NCBI GenBank assembly: GCA_028673005.1
Contig: CM054114.1
Location: 11,191,108 to 11,255,107 of the forward strand
DNA length: 64,000 nucleotides
Source of the DNA: Tanypteryx hageni
Lineage: Eukaryota > Arthropoda > Insecta > Odonata > Petaluridae
Reading direction: 5' to 3'
In this document: positions 11,265 to 23,307 of the stretch, in pieces
Layout of the letters: each line of letters begins with the position of its first letter
Numbering within the stretch: the stretch's first letter is position 1
Translations under genes and position numbers: made by a program
Notes under the pieces: generated by a model
The model's database searches: none
Seen by the model: only the letters and a program-made list of their open reading frames with translations
Told to the model about the DNA's origin: nothing

Positions 11265-11600
11265 TTCGAAAAAATTCTGCCTCCCCCCTCCCTTCCCCCT
11301 CCACGCCGCTTGTCTTCCACTTTATCGGGACTGATGGGTATAAACTGGCGGTCCCTCTTTCCTCTCCCTTCTATTCCTTCCCCCACCACTGCCCTCCTCT
11401 CCTCCCAGGAAGGCTCCATATACCCGCACCACGGTCCCCCACTACCGACCTGACTTTCCTCCAACCCTCTCTCTCCCCGCCTCCTCCAGTCGCCTCCACA
11501 GTCGTTCTCGCCCCCCTTCCGCCTCCTTTCCCACCTCCTTGTCCCCCTCCCTCCCTCTCCTCCGTCCCCCCCTCCTCCCAGAACGATTCGCAGTCGCTCT
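11265..11600. repeat. pyrimidine-rich island
   Basis: C+T-rich plus strand with CCTCC and TCCCCC runs. The 181-codon minus ORF that crosses it is Arg/Gly/Glu-rich low complexity with Ser/Phe-rich flanks and no domain. Confidence 0.7.
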
Positions 11601-13679
11601 CTGCGCTCCAGATCGCACGAGACCTGTTGCGTGGCTACTGTGACGGAGATGCAGAGGGAAATGAAAACATTTTCTCCTTTTTTTGGGTGGTAGAAAAAAA
11701 ACCGACGGAGAGAGAGAGAGAGGAATGTAGAGAGAGAATGAGAGGAAGAAATGAAGAACGATTTGGCCAAATTATCGGAAACCATTTCATTTTATTTCTT
11801 GTTTCACGTGTCCATGTCTCATCCTGTTTGCCTTTCGCATATTGTACATTGTTTTTCACTTCTTTGTGAATATTGACGTAATATTCTGGCAATTAATTGC
11901 CGCTTTACATACCAGTGATAATTTTTAGAGGAAGAGTTATGAACGATCAGTACAAAAAATATGTGTAAACAAGCGGTATCGCCTCTGCAATCAGCTAGGA
12001 AAAATACATACTTTCACGCAATTAATTTACGTAAAAATACACAGGTTTTCCTTATTAATTATTAATATCGGTTCAAATACCATTTATTTCGACAACAAAT
12101 AATTAAGACGGCAGTTTGATTTTAAATCATTTGAAACCAGCCAAAAATTACTTTCAAATTTGTCTACAAATGGTTATTTATCTATTTTATACTGCATAGC
12201 TCTTTTAATTTCCATTTACATATAACTAAATAGACAACGATTCTGTCGTTATTACTTACTTGAATCGTTTTTATACCCTCATCCTTGTTTATATTGAAAT
12301 AAATCGTTAAATTGTGATAACAATAGGATTTTTTTCTGCAATTACTGGCTAATCATAATAAATGAACTCATTTTACTGCGACAAAACGAAATCATTGGGA
12401 CTAAATTGCTAAAAAAACATATCTTATGTAATAAAACGACTCTAAAATCAAGTCATTTTTATAACAGAAATCTGACTAATTCGTGTAGTTAGTTAACTCT
12501 ATACAATAATATCATGAAACTTGAAAACTCTCAACTTCGGAGGGTAAAAGGTACTGATTAAGTACCTACTTTTTAACTCAATGCCACAGATATTTTTCTT
12601 ATTAGACATGGATGATTTTGCTTACTTTATGTGTTCATTGGATACGAATTGTTTTAATATTTTAAGTAATGTATGATGGTGTGTATATTATGTGTGATAT
12701 TGTTTTAATTATGTTTTACTATTTCCTTGCCACCAGGGTTATGGCCTTCTTGCAATATCAACTAAATAAATAATTAATTTGGTATTGCGGAATTATGTAT
12801 GTTTTTATGTTTCAAAAACATTGTGTCCTCCATAAATGTATTGAAAATATAAATTTAAGGTAATGGTTAGATAAAAACCATTGAAAACTCGTAATATAGC
12901 AGCACAGAGATTTTCGAATCAATTTTACGTAATTTTCGAGTGTATTTTTCTCTAAGTTTCGAAATATGCCAACGGAAAGTTCCTTGACTGAAATATTTTT
13001 CACTTATTTGAGATTTTAAACTTATTAAAGAGCCATTGACGCAGAAGAGGATGAACTCACTTTTATTACGTTTGAATTCGGAGAATTAAATGTATTAGAT
13101 TTTGAAATTGATAGTAAAATTAGCCTCTACTAAGATCAACAATCGACAAAATCCAGTAAATATGATGGTTGTTATTTGACGCTTATTTAAAACATATGTT
13201 TTTAATTATTGCTTTTATTTTAAAATTATCTAAACTAGCATATATGTATTTTATTTTTCTTCCCATCATGGTTAATCAATGGGGACATGGGGACAGACCA
13301 TGTTTAGTGCTTGGGCACCTTAAGTATCAAACTGAGCCTCAGGTCCGACCATGTTTTCCTTTTATAATGCTAAATTTTGATAGGTTTTATTTTGTAAAAT
13401 ATAAAATATTATGAAATATGAGTATCTTTTGGGATAGCTTCGGTCTGTAGGACAAATTTAATATATACAATGTGTGCATTGGTTGCAAAATTTCGCGTCG
13501 GACAAAGAACTGCTAATTTTTATTTTCTCTCTTCCGTTCAATTGCTTTATTCCGATAAGGCGTCAATTTTTTAAAATTCTATAAATGCCATTCTTACTCC
13601 TTTGGCAGTAATAAATGTAAATAACTGAATATATACGAACCAGCCATTAAGCAAAGCAAAGATATATCGTCTCTTTTTT
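11601..13679. other. AT-rich DNA with a possible LINE tail
   Basis: About 12620-12775 ends in a TAAATAAATAA tail after a GTTATGGCCTTCTTGCAA segment, which looks like the 3' end of a Jockey-type LINE. No coding part accompanies it, so the assignment is weak. Nothing else is recognisable. Confidence 0.35.
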
Positions 13680-14430
13680 CAGCGATTTATTAGAGAAGCA
13701 CCTCGAAGTGTTCGCACCTCACTTTTCATCGTCCCATAATCCCTTCCCGCTCCTTACACGTTACCGATTTCCGGTTTCCGGAGCCAAGAACCTCATTTCC
13801 TGCGGTCGCCCTCTCCTACTCCCCCTCCCCCGCACGCTCCTTGGCTCACCATAGCGACCGGGTAGCCTAGCACCGACAGCCGTCCTTCTTCCACGCCGCC
13901 GACGAATAGATTTCGCCCGCGATTCGATTTTCGCCGCTGGTAGAAAAATCCGTTCTTCCGAGAGGAGCCTTTTATTGCGCGCTAAGTTAAACCGTCGTTT
14001 AGGAAACGGCCATTACGGACGTTCGAAGTTTCCTCTCCCAGGAGGGTGCGTGACCGGAGCGCATTTGTTGATCCGCCGAGGCGCCGGCGATTCAGTATCA
14101 ACCGGTGACGTAATCACAGGCTATCCGTCACCCCATCCACAACATCTTGTTACGCCCCCTTCAGGAAATGACCACCTCCCCATCCTTACTCCTCCACCCC
14201 CCTCTTTCCTCCACTCCCTTCTTCGCGGAACCCGCCATCATCCCCTGCACGCCTCTTCCTACTCTTAAAGCTGCGATCGACACGACCACTCCTCCGCCAT
14301 CTCTTTATACCTCTTCCCTTCCTCTCTCTCCCCCCTTCACTCTCTCTCTCTCTCTCTCTAGAACAAGATACCTTTCTGTGTTATTTCTTCCGTCGTCCTG
14401 CATTCCGTCCTCGCCCATCGATTGGTTCTG
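13680..14430. promoter_or_regulatory. GC/CpG-rich island, possible promoter-like DNA
   Basis: Base composition changes sharply from AT-rich flanks to GC-rich, CpG-dense sequence (about 13690-14130), followed by a pyrimidine-rich tail with a CT repeat near 14340-14360. No gene is visible beside it. In an AT-rich animal genome such an island could be a promoter or first noncoding exon, but the sequence alone does not show that. The roughly 95-codon ORFs over it are not recognisable. Confidence 0.3.
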
Positions 14431-16739
14431 ATTCTGATAAAAATTTATGTGATTAGCTAGAACGTATGTCATTTAGTTTCAGAATGAAATGGTCATTTCC
14501 TCAGAGAGCTCAATTTCCATGATAGAGCGCAATATTAAATGATAAAAATCAATATACATTATTAAAATAGCTACTTCTTATACAATTCCAGAAAATCCAT
14601 ATTCTAATAGGAACAGTTGTTCCTGGAAAAAGGTTTTCTAAGTCAGTCAGAAATCTGAATGTTTAAAAGTCATCTTAGAAAGGAAAATGACACACAGCCA
14701 CTATTTTCAAAGTTTTATGATATTAAAGCTTTAAAATTGTTTTTATTGACATATATGCAATTATTTTATATACAAATATTTCAACCATCTATTTCATTTT
14801 TTACCTACACATGAATTATTACCAACACAATTTTTTTGTGATTCGCAATATGTTATTTTTCATTTCTTAATAATACCACAATCTTATTATTATCAAATTT
14901 TAAATTGATGCGTAGGCCTATTTGCGTAAGCATTAAATGTGTATAATTTGATGATTTTACTTATGAAAAGGAAAATATTCCAGTATTGAAATAATGAAAG
15001 AAGAGTTTTTCTTTTAGTCAATCGTTAAAAACAACCTTAATATTCACGCAGTTTCCTGAATAATAATTATCTACAATTATTAACGTTGCAATCAATTGTT
15101 TGACGTTGCTACAACAATCATTTTGATGCTTCATAAAAAACGCGAAGCGAATAATGCAATTCTATCGTCTATTTGAAGGTTTAATAGACGCTAATTCAAT
15201 CGGAGGCAACAATGCGGGTCGCCTTGACAACACCCGGAAAGAGTACAAAAAGAAATAAGAAATGTGTTTTTCTGACAAATTCTTCTGTGTAACATCCTAA
15301 CATCGCAAGAATAAGATATTTTATACTATTAACCATCGAAAAAAGCAAAAATCGGGAAAAAAATTAGTACATATTTATGCATTTTCATGACTGAAGGAAA
15401 AAAATCGTGCATCTTGAAAAATCGAAAATCCCGTGTAAACTTATGGGAAAATATAACCGTCTCTGGGACTTTCTCAAAATTTTCTAAGCGCGATTTTGAA
15501 TCGATCGTAAAATGTCCAAAAGTACCGTGACAGACAGACGGTCACTTGAGAATTTATATATACTGAAATTTATATTATGTATATGTATACTGATGTCATC
15601 TCGTTAAAAATCTCTTATTTAGTCAACGTCATATAATTCATAGAAAATAGAAACGTCTGCCAATAGTTCAAATAATGGTGACTATTAGACACAATAAAAT
15701 TCATTTTACTACGATATACTTACTTATACTTGCATCAATTTCACCTTTCTTAGGAAATGACCAAAGCCGTACGTCATACCTTCCATTTCCCCTCCCTCTC
15801 TTATCGCATTTTTTTCAATTCGCAGAAAGGAAAGCTCTTAATTTAATATCTTTTGACTGAAACTTATATCACGTGACTCGGTGTCGTGTTTACGCAGCCC
15901 AAATGTCTCTAATGCACGCAATATAATGCATTATTATTTCGAAAGAGAATAACACTGTTTTCTCCGCGCATAAAGTCACTCAGAGAAACCCCTTTAAGTC
16001 CTCACACACGCGGCGAAAACCTACAGCCGTGTTCTCAACTCGTTCCGGAATTAGCCTTAGTTTTACAACCACGCCCAGAGCACGCAATCTCAAATGAGGG
16101 GACGAATGGAGATGGGCTGGGGAAGGAAGGAGTTACCTCACTACAACGCAAAACGTCTCACCCTTTTCCTACAAGTCATTCCCCTTTTACTCTATCCTTC
16201 CCCTCTCCCCCACACCCACCTCTCCCCCATCCAATCTCCTCTCTTCCTCGCCCCCGTCCCTCCCCCCAAACAGACATCCCAACCCCTACGCAAACGGCCA
16301 TATACTTATCAATCCAAAAAGTTTTCTCCTCCGCCCAACCAGCCCCATAAGGCGATTGCACGCGAGCAGAAAGGGGGCGCTGTTTTCGTGGTTAATTGAG
16401 ACTTCGCTTTAACCCCTTTTTTCCGGACGAAACTCACTCCGCCCAAGTAAGGTACTCGGGTCGCTCTGCGCAGAAAGAAAAGCAACACGTTTTGTTTTTA
16501 TTTCGCTTTTTTTAGAGAGAAAGGAAAACACAAAGAACGTTTTTGAAAGAACGGTTTGTGATCAGGAAGATGGGTTGGTTTGCTTTCTGCGGTAGCTGTT
16601 TTTTCTTTTTAATTGCGACCGATTCATCAGAGTGGATCCAGAATATTTCTTTTTTTCTTTCCTTGTAAGACGCACGGATTTTTGTAGTTTTTTATATTTG
16701 TGTTTTGAGATTCACAAGACTTTCAAGTGGAGAATATAT
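14431..16739. other. unassigned DNA with a short pyrimidine tract
   Basis: AT-rich for most of its length. A C+T-rich tract lies at about 16185-16280. A GACAGACAGACGG motif near 15530 resembles tails of several arthropod repeats. No gene seen. Confidence 0.4.
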
Positions 16740-18355
16740 TTTTCGGGTTAAACCCGATTATGTCCGTTTTTTACCTCCAGATTTCATTTTTTTAAATTCG
16801 GGTAAAACCCGAATAAACCCGAAAATGCTAGACTAGTAATAAAATAATTAATATTAAAATAGGGCTTTCGAACTTTCGGATAAGATTTTAATATCCAACC
16901 GCTTTACAATTTCAGCTCAGTCTACATTTGATATAAATATCCTTCACTGCTTTGTAATTTAGTTAAAATCTCAAGTCTATCACTTAATTTTAACTGTTTC
17001 AAAAACGCACAGTTATCGAGAGAAATGTGGAAGTAAATAATTCAAGCGGACATGATATCTCACGGAGAAGAACACGGACGAACTGATTCTTCGAGACAAA
17101 ACTTGATCGTTTGACCACATCACAGATATGTAATTTCAATTACGGGCCACAAGACACAACATTGCATTCTTTTCTCTTTTTAGGAGTTCTTTACCAGCAA
17201 AGCGGTAGTAGCGGAACGCCTCATGAGCGCGTCTCGTCCGTCCGTCTGTCATAAATTTCATCTTCTAAACCGCTAGACGGATTTTAATTAAATTAAGTAC
17301 GAGTGATCCATATTAAAATTTATCGCCATATTTTGATTTTTAACTGCATCTGTCAGTTATAAATTCCCCTCTACATATTTACTATAATAAACTTATACTC
17401 ATATCTCGTTAAATGGCATCCGTCAAACAACAATGAAATACCTTACTTTTCTCTCCCTTGCTCTTATATGATCTGTAAGGTATAGATTAAAAATTTATTC
17501 GGATATAGGACTATGTTCACCTTGTAGAAGTCCGCCAGATCAAATAATTACGAGTTATAGTTACGGAGATAAAAATTTGAGAATATCCCGAGAAAAACAT
17601 CGTATATTTTGTTTACATCGATCGCTAAGACGATTTTCTCGGCAAACAACAATTAAAAATCCATAAATATCTCTCCCTAGCTCTTATATGATCTGTAAGG
17701 TATAGATTTAAAAAATTATTTCATTTGCCACAAAGCTAACTCGAGACCACATGACTACAAGTTATAGTTTCGTAGATAAAAATTCGAGAATATCCCTAGG
17801 AAAACATCGCATATTTTGTTTACATCGATCGGTAAGATGATTCTCTCGGAAAGCAACAATTAAACACTATATTTTTCTCATCCTAGCTCTTATATAATCT
17901 GTAAGCTATATATCACTTGGATAGAGCACATCATTTGCCTCATAATAGTACGAGAGACCACACCATTACTGCTTTAATCTCGGGTATAAAAATTCAAGAA
18001 TCTTTCGATGCCGTTTTGTACGTATTGCCTATAAAGAACGCCTTTGAAATCTCTGTGTATTCCTTTTATGAAGTATACTTTTCCACCTTGGTTAGGCTGA
18101 TTGAATATCGGCAATAATCAATAACACTTTCACATATTGTTGTGTTACCAGTTTACGTGTTTAATCAGTTCAGGCCCAAAAATATAGTACGTGTATAATA
18201 TAACGTGTACTAGTAATATATTTAATTTCTATCAAACCCGATTTAACCCGAATTCTTTAAAAATAAAATTTCTTTGCTTTCGTTAAAACCCTATTTCACC
18301 CGATATTTTAAAAATTTAAAAATCCGATAACTGCGATATTATTATTAACTCGAAC
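16740..18355. mobile_element. composite repeat bounded by CCCGAA/TTCGGG palindromes
   Basis: Both ends carry clusters of short palindromes of the type TTCGGGT-AAAA-CCCGAA: 16744-16830 on the left and about 18232-18310 on the right, where the motif runs ACCCGATTTAACCCGAA. Between them lie a tandem repeat (17390-18000) and a GTCCGTCCGTCTGTC motif near 17235. I cannot assign a superfamily, and no transposase is present. Confidence 0.4.
17390..18005. repeat. about 206-220-bp degenerate tandem repeat
   Basis: The anchor CTCTTATATGATCTGTAAGG recurs at 17461 and 17681, and as CTCTTATATAATCTGTAAGC at 17887, giving periods of 220 and 206. A second anchor, AAACATCG(T/C)ATATTTTG, recurs in the first two units. 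Roughly two and a half units, all diverged. Confidence 0.85.
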
Positions 18356-18456
18356 CCACTTACAGGTAGTCCTGATATAATTTATTACGCATATGCCTAT
18401 ACGTGTATGATTCATTTCTTATAGATGTTTCGGTATCAAAGCCTTCGACCATTTCA

Positions 18457-18768
18457 AGAGTGGCGGAGTGGTTAGAGCGTTGATCTTTCACGCAGTGGTC
18501 CCAGGTTCGAATCCGACGGAGAACGGATCTTTTATCCTGGGATCGTCCTTCCTCGTACTTGTGGGTGTTGAGGAGACCGCGCAAGTCAGCGTTCCGTCCT
18601 TTGGAAGGGACGTTAGGCAGTTGGCCCCCTTGGTGCTCTTCGTAAAGAGTATGCTTATGCCGGCAGCGGGTTTCCCTCCTCCCTTGAGAGTGTGTCTGGT
18701 GTGTAATTAGTTATGGCTATAATAATCCAAGAGGTCGATTAACCAGAAATGCACACAAACACACATAG
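18457..18768 (+). mobile_element. tRNA-derived SINE, family A
   Basis: A tRNA-like head has an A box (TGGCGGAGTGG, 18461) and a B box (GGTTCGAATCC, 18504-18514). The sequence around the anticodon position (CTTTCAC) is like tRNA-Glu. The body has the block GGAAGGGACGTTAGGCAG, then CCCCCTTGGTGCTCTTCG, and a 3' end with GGCTATAATAATCC and a CA-rich tail. The same body and tail recur at 24196-24485, and the tail alone at 41013-41060 on the minus strand. No target duplication is obvious here. Confidence 0.9.
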
Positions 18769-19074
18769 CTTGTAAGCGAAGTGTTTATGCAGAAATCCTC
18801 TTGAAATAGCATAAAACATGTCACATTTTTTTAATTCTCCTTCTACATAAAATCATATTAATGTAGCAACTACATGAGTATAAGAATCGTGATAGTGCTA
18901 AAGTCAAGGAAATATACAGAAACGTTTTACAGATCAATTGCAAGGCCAAGAACATTTTGAATCAAGTATTAGCAAGTAATAATTTACTCCAAATTTCCGC
19001 AACAATTAATCCCTACGGATGCTTGCCAATCGCAAACATCTCGGTTAATGGATTGGGAGAAATGACGATGGCGT
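18769..19074. other. unassigned DNA
   Basis: No gene, array or terminal repeat seen. Confidence 0.45.
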
Positions 19075-19300
19075 GGGTGGGAAGTTTTTAAAGCTAAACA
19101 ACTCCTTCTCTTCCAACCCCTATTCTTCCAATCCTCTGCCCCCTCATCTTCCAATCTCCTCTTCCCCTCCTCTTACAATCTCCTGCCCCCCACATCTTCC
19201 AATATCCTCTTCCCCTCCTCTTCCATTTCCTTGTCCCACTCCACTTCCAATCCGCTGTCCCCGCACTCTATTCCCAAATATACTCCGTCCCTTCCGCGCC
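19075..19300. repeat. pyrimidine-rich tandem tract
   Basis: An imperfect repeat of about 25-35 bp built on CTTCCAATCCTCT and CCCCTCCTCTTCCA. The ORFs in it are Pro/Ser or Gly/Arg strings explained by the repeat. Confidence 0.75.
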
Positions 19301-21371
19301 ACGCAATTCCGGTCCAGGAAACCCTCTGTGGTCGCTCGGTCGCGAATTCCTTGACTCACTGGATGTTTCGTAGTCCTCTACGTGAGGAGGGGAGAGGTGG
19401 AGGGGGTGATGGAGGAGGAGTGGGAGGGTGAGGAGAGGACTGGGTTGGGAGACTCGCTAGTAGGAGGGACTGAAAAAAAGGTTGGACACAAAAGAACTTG
19501 GGAATGAAAAGAAATGCGTGCCTGCGTGCGAGCGTGCATTTACAGACGGCGCACGCGAGTGAATGACAGAATGAAGAGGGAAAAAGCGTTTTCTCCGCAC
19601 GAAAGCAGGATTAATTCGTGCGGAGAATAAAGAGGGTTTTTTTAATAGAGGGGAATATTGCCATTTAAAAATATATTTACGCCGAGGGGTTGGGGAGGTA
19701 AGAAGAAATCCCCCTTTTTTGTCATGAGTGTTTTTGAGCAACGCCGCGAGTTTTAAGATTGGGAAGTACAGAGCAAAATGCTTTATTCGAAAAAACAGGG
19801 GCGGCGTTTATAGAGAAGTAAGCGGTGAAATCAAACCATTTTTGTAGTTGAGTTGGGCGCTTGTCGGCCTCCATCCCGAGGAATGCTATGAAGATGACTT
19901 TTCTGCACGGCTGAAGGAACTCTCGTTTTGTCGTTCTTCGACGGAGCGATCGAAAGAAATCCCGACATCTCTTTCGATTTACTCGATTGACGATGATTGA
20001 TTCTTGCGAAGACCGTATCTGATGTTACTTTGTCACGCCAGACCCAGCTGACACCATGGCAACATTTCGCCGAGGAAACTCTAAATAACGCGATTCGTTC
20101 GTAGCTTAAAATATGAGTGATTGCCGAAGAGGTCGATGATGGGTTTTCTCACTAATAGTCGGAGTTCTAAACTCCGCGTTGGCGATTCACTTGTGCAAAG
20201 TGACCAAACGTACAGATTCGCTCTCTACTGTACTGATTTTACGATATTGTACCGATTTACTTCCTGTGCTGAGTTTCTTACTGATCTACGAATATTATAA
20301 GTCTATCTTTGATATATTGCCTTATTATGGATACGTTGTTCACTCAGAGGTGTATTTAAATTCTCGATTTCTGTCACTATCATTGTACGTAAACACAATT
20401 TTCGTACCAATTTAAGAAGTTAAAAATGTTCAGCGATTTATTAAAATTTTGTTAAAAGATGCTCGTGAAAACAATACATATATTTAGATAAATTTCGTAT
20501 TTATTTCAAATATTTATAAGCGAACAGAGCTTTATTACATCATAAGTCATAAAAGGTAACAACTTCAGTTAAGTAATTATATTTGTTCGAGACCAGATAT
20601 AGGGAAGCTTATAAGTTGAGAAAGTGGGAAGCAGTGAAATAGAATAAAGGTTCAAATTGAAGCAAAGTTTTAGGTATGCTAGAAGAAATAATAAAGTTGT
20701 AAAATATGGATTTTTACATATTAAGAATAGATTTTGGTCTGTGGCCGCACCAAAACTGTCCGGGAGCAGCATGCGCCCATCGTGGCCGCAGTTCCAGATC
20801 CCTGGCTCTAAAAATGATTTAAATTAGACAATATATATAATAAATTACATCATAGGCATTGCTTTGTTAAATTATTGAGATAAATCGCTTTTTATTTTAT
20901 ATTAACTTTAAAGAAAAACCTTTTGATCGTTGAATTTCGAATGAAAAAATATACAGCATGTTAAAAGGTTTGGTCATCAGCCGAAAATAACCTTTCCCCC
21001 GAGTGTGGTCCTCTTACTTTCACCTCCAATGAGCAACAATAAAATGTACTTGATCCTTTTTTATCACAAAATTGAGATCGCAAGATTTATTGTTTACACA
21101 CAACCAGACAAAAGGCGATCACAGACAAGAAGATGAATGAACATCTTTCATTGAAGAGTTAGTTCATTCAGTATGTCAAGAATATGGGTATAAGTTTCGT
21201 AACGTTCTACATTTCTTAAAGTTTTTTGAGAGCGGCCGTATATTTTACATGTTTTATTCATGTGTGCATGTATGTGTTGTGTAGGAACCTATCCCCCTTT
21301 TTCCCATAAGACTCTCGTTAATATTCTTAGGCTGTCGCAGAAACGTATCCGCCTCGAATGTTTATTTTTAT
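19301..21371. other. unassigned DNA
   Basis: GC-richer to about 20,050, then AT-rich. A GC-rich patch at 20740-20810 (minus strand begins CAGGGATCTGGAACTGCGG) could be a worn hAT end, but I found no partner. No convincing ORF. Confidence 0.35.
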
Positions 21372-21535
21372 TTAGCGTATTTGCCCGTCAAATATGACGT
21401 GTATCCATGAGCTAAGTGCTAAGTTAAAATCGAATTTATATAAATAATTAATGAAACCAACTTTTATATGCATTGAAATGTAAATGATAAATAAAAAATT
21501 TACATAATTGAATGTTTCATAATGTAATAATAGTT
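21372..21535 (-). mobile_element. Helitron-like 3' end, copy 2
   Basis: On the minus strand this matches the Helitron-like end at 39205-39345: the shared GCATATAAAAGTTGGTTTC block, then ACGTCATATTTGACGGG (hairpin with one worn pair), then CAAATACGCTAA. The CTAA terminus fits the CTRR rule, but the next base is A rather than the usual T. Confidence 0.55.
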
Positions 21536-21642
21536 TGAGCAAATAAAAGTTGTGCCGAAGAAATATTAACGTGATTAATTTCTTCAGTATTATGCTAGAC
21601 AACTTTTATATATTTTTACTTTATGAAACATTCAATTACGTG
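21503..21642. repeat. imperfect inverted repeat (hairpin)
   Basis: TAATTGAATGTTTCATAATG (about 21506) is repeated in inverted form as ACTTTATGAAACATTCAATTACG (about 21620-21642), and AAAAGTTGT in inverted form as ACAACTTTT. The arms are about 50 bp with a spacer of about 50 bp. It may be a small inverted-repeat element overlapping the Helitron-like end. Confidence 0.6.
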
Positions 21643-21854
21643 ATTTTATTAAAATAAATGTATATAAATATAATTTAATCTATTTTACTATAAGATTGAA
21701 AACTTGGTCAGCTTTTGTAGAAAATGTTCTCAAATTCATCATTCTTAATCTCTATACCTGACTTCATTAACAATGTATCAATGAATAATTGAATGTGTTA
21801 ATTTTCGTAACCCTCCTATTATTTATGTAAACCACGGTATTGTTTAAACTTCAT

Positions 21855-22028
21855 AGCCGGCCTTGGTAGAGGGGTGGTTAGCGTGTCTGGCCCCCAATGC
21901 TAGGGTCGCGCGTTCGAATCCTGTCTAGGGCATGGTTGTATGTGTTGATCTTTGTTAAAGTTGTTACGCTCATTGTAAAAAGCCGTTAACGGATGTTTAT
22001 GAGCTAAAATAAATAAATAAAATAAATA
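21855..22028 (+). mobile_element. tRNA-derived SINE, family B
   Basis: The head begins GCCGGCCTTGGTAGAGG, and the B box GCGTTCGAATCC is at 21910-21921. The body has TTGTAAAAAGCCGTTAACGG and the tail is an A/AATA run. It matches 47010-47209 in the same order with substitutions, so the two define a family distinct from family A. Confidence 0.85.
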
Positions 22029-22301
22029 GCAGTGTCGTAATTTCTTAAATATAAGGTCAGATGCGACGCGAATATATCATCCCAGTCACTCCTACGGAAT
22101 CACGTGTAACTGGCAACAATACAAACCACATTGACGACGAAAGATTTTCACGTAAAAATACGTCAAATTATCGCGTTGTATAACTGATTTTTGGACCGAT
22201 TAGACGCGTACTCAACAATTAACGGATAGAAAATGAAATTTCGTTTTTTTCAGGCGTTCTTTGCTTCACGTCCCGAATTCTCGCAATTATTCTAAATATT
22301 T

Positions 22302-22592
22302 TTAAAATGCAAATAATTGACATGCTACATTTACACTCGCGTCAATATAATGGATAAAATGAACGCTCTTGGAATCAAACCCTTCATATTTTGATATATG
22401 ATACATTTTTTTAATGTCAGAGGTTGATTTCAGTGTACCGCGAAAAAATCGTCGATATGGCAACAACCGTTCTCGATTTATCCGCTCAAGGTCCGCCAAA
22501 TCCTTTCCAGGCAGAGGAATATTATAGACAAACACAAGCAAAAAGATCAAGACTACTATTATAATCCCTATTTTCTTAGCATACCAGAGCAT
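22302..22592 (-). CDS. weak candidate single-pass membrane ORF
   Basis: A 96-codon ATG ORF. Residues about 8-27 (KIGIIIVVLIFLLVFVYNIP) form a signal-anchor-like hydrophobic segment, followed by a charged region (ADLERINRERLLPYRRF). A stop immediately precedes the ATG, and the 609-bp element begins 9 bases upstream of it, so any exon here would have lost its upstream context. The topology would suit a type II membrane protein N-terminus, but I recognise no family and cannot exclude chance. Confidence 0.2.
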   Translation of the reverse strand: MLWYAKKIGIIIVVLIFLLVFVYNIPLPGKDLADLERINRERLLPYRRFFRGTLKSTSDIKKMYHISKYEGFDSKSVHFIHYIDASVNVACQLFAF

Positions 22593-22600
22593 TTAAAATA

Positions 22601-23209
22601 CAGGTTTCCCTGTCTTTATGCAGGGGTTGCGTTCCAGAAAAGTGTCTCACAAAGCGAATTTGCGTAAACAGAACCAATATTTATATGTAAAATATAGGGA
22701 TACGTTCCACAATCAATTCTAACTCCCCTCCAAGACGCTCTTCTTTCGCTCCATAACGAATTCTTATGCGCCAAATACTAATTTAAAACAATTAACACTG
22801 TAAATGATAAAAGGAAGCAGACGAGCACGAGTGGTGGCTGTTGTGGGTGACGTAATAGTTCAGGTTTAAAGTGTGTTGTCCTGGCCCAACGCAAGTTCCG
22901 CGGGCAAGGAGACAAAATTTCTCAAGTGTGCTCAAGCAGTATCACAAGAAATCTCCGTCTCATCTCCATTCTGCAATATCCTATACATTCTCATCTCTTT
23001 TACTGTAGTACTAATCAGCAAAGAGACAATGAGAGACTGAATGGTCGCCTTGCGGTGTAGTGGAGAACTTTTCTGCATTTGTATTGCACTTGCCGCGTAA
23101 CTACATAAGAGCGAATCAAAGACGCATAAAAAAATTCCGATAGCAATAAGTTTGTCACCCAATACTGAATTCGCATAAAAAGAACCCGCATAATGAGAGG
23201 GGAAACCTG
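22601..23209 (-). mobile_element. 609-bp TA-flanked inverted-repeat element, copy 1
   Basis: A non-autonomous element flanked by TA on both sides (22599-22600 and 23210-23211), with ends beginning CAGGTTTCCC and CAGGTTTCCCCTCTC. It is the same length as, and opposite in orientation to, the copy at 51093-51701. The TA target and ends resemble Tc1/mariner-group elements, perhaps pogo/Tigger-like; that class is inference. Both copies share an open region reading ATIQSLIVSLLISTTVKEM, whose coding status is unknown. Confidence 0.9.
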
Positions 23210-23307
23210 TACTTCATTTAGCGTTGTTCAACTTTCTACGCAACTTTCCTGGTAAAATTTGAATTCGAAGCAAATATGTAATGATGTTCGTTAAGTCCGC
23301 AAATTTT

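Noticed and set aside
11240..11785. 181-codon Arg/Gly-rich ORF
   Set aside because: Explained by a pyrimidine-rich tract read on the complement; no domain.
18457..18530. Functional tRNA gene from A and B boxes
   Set aside because: The cloverleaf does not close, and a SINE body shared with other copies follows.
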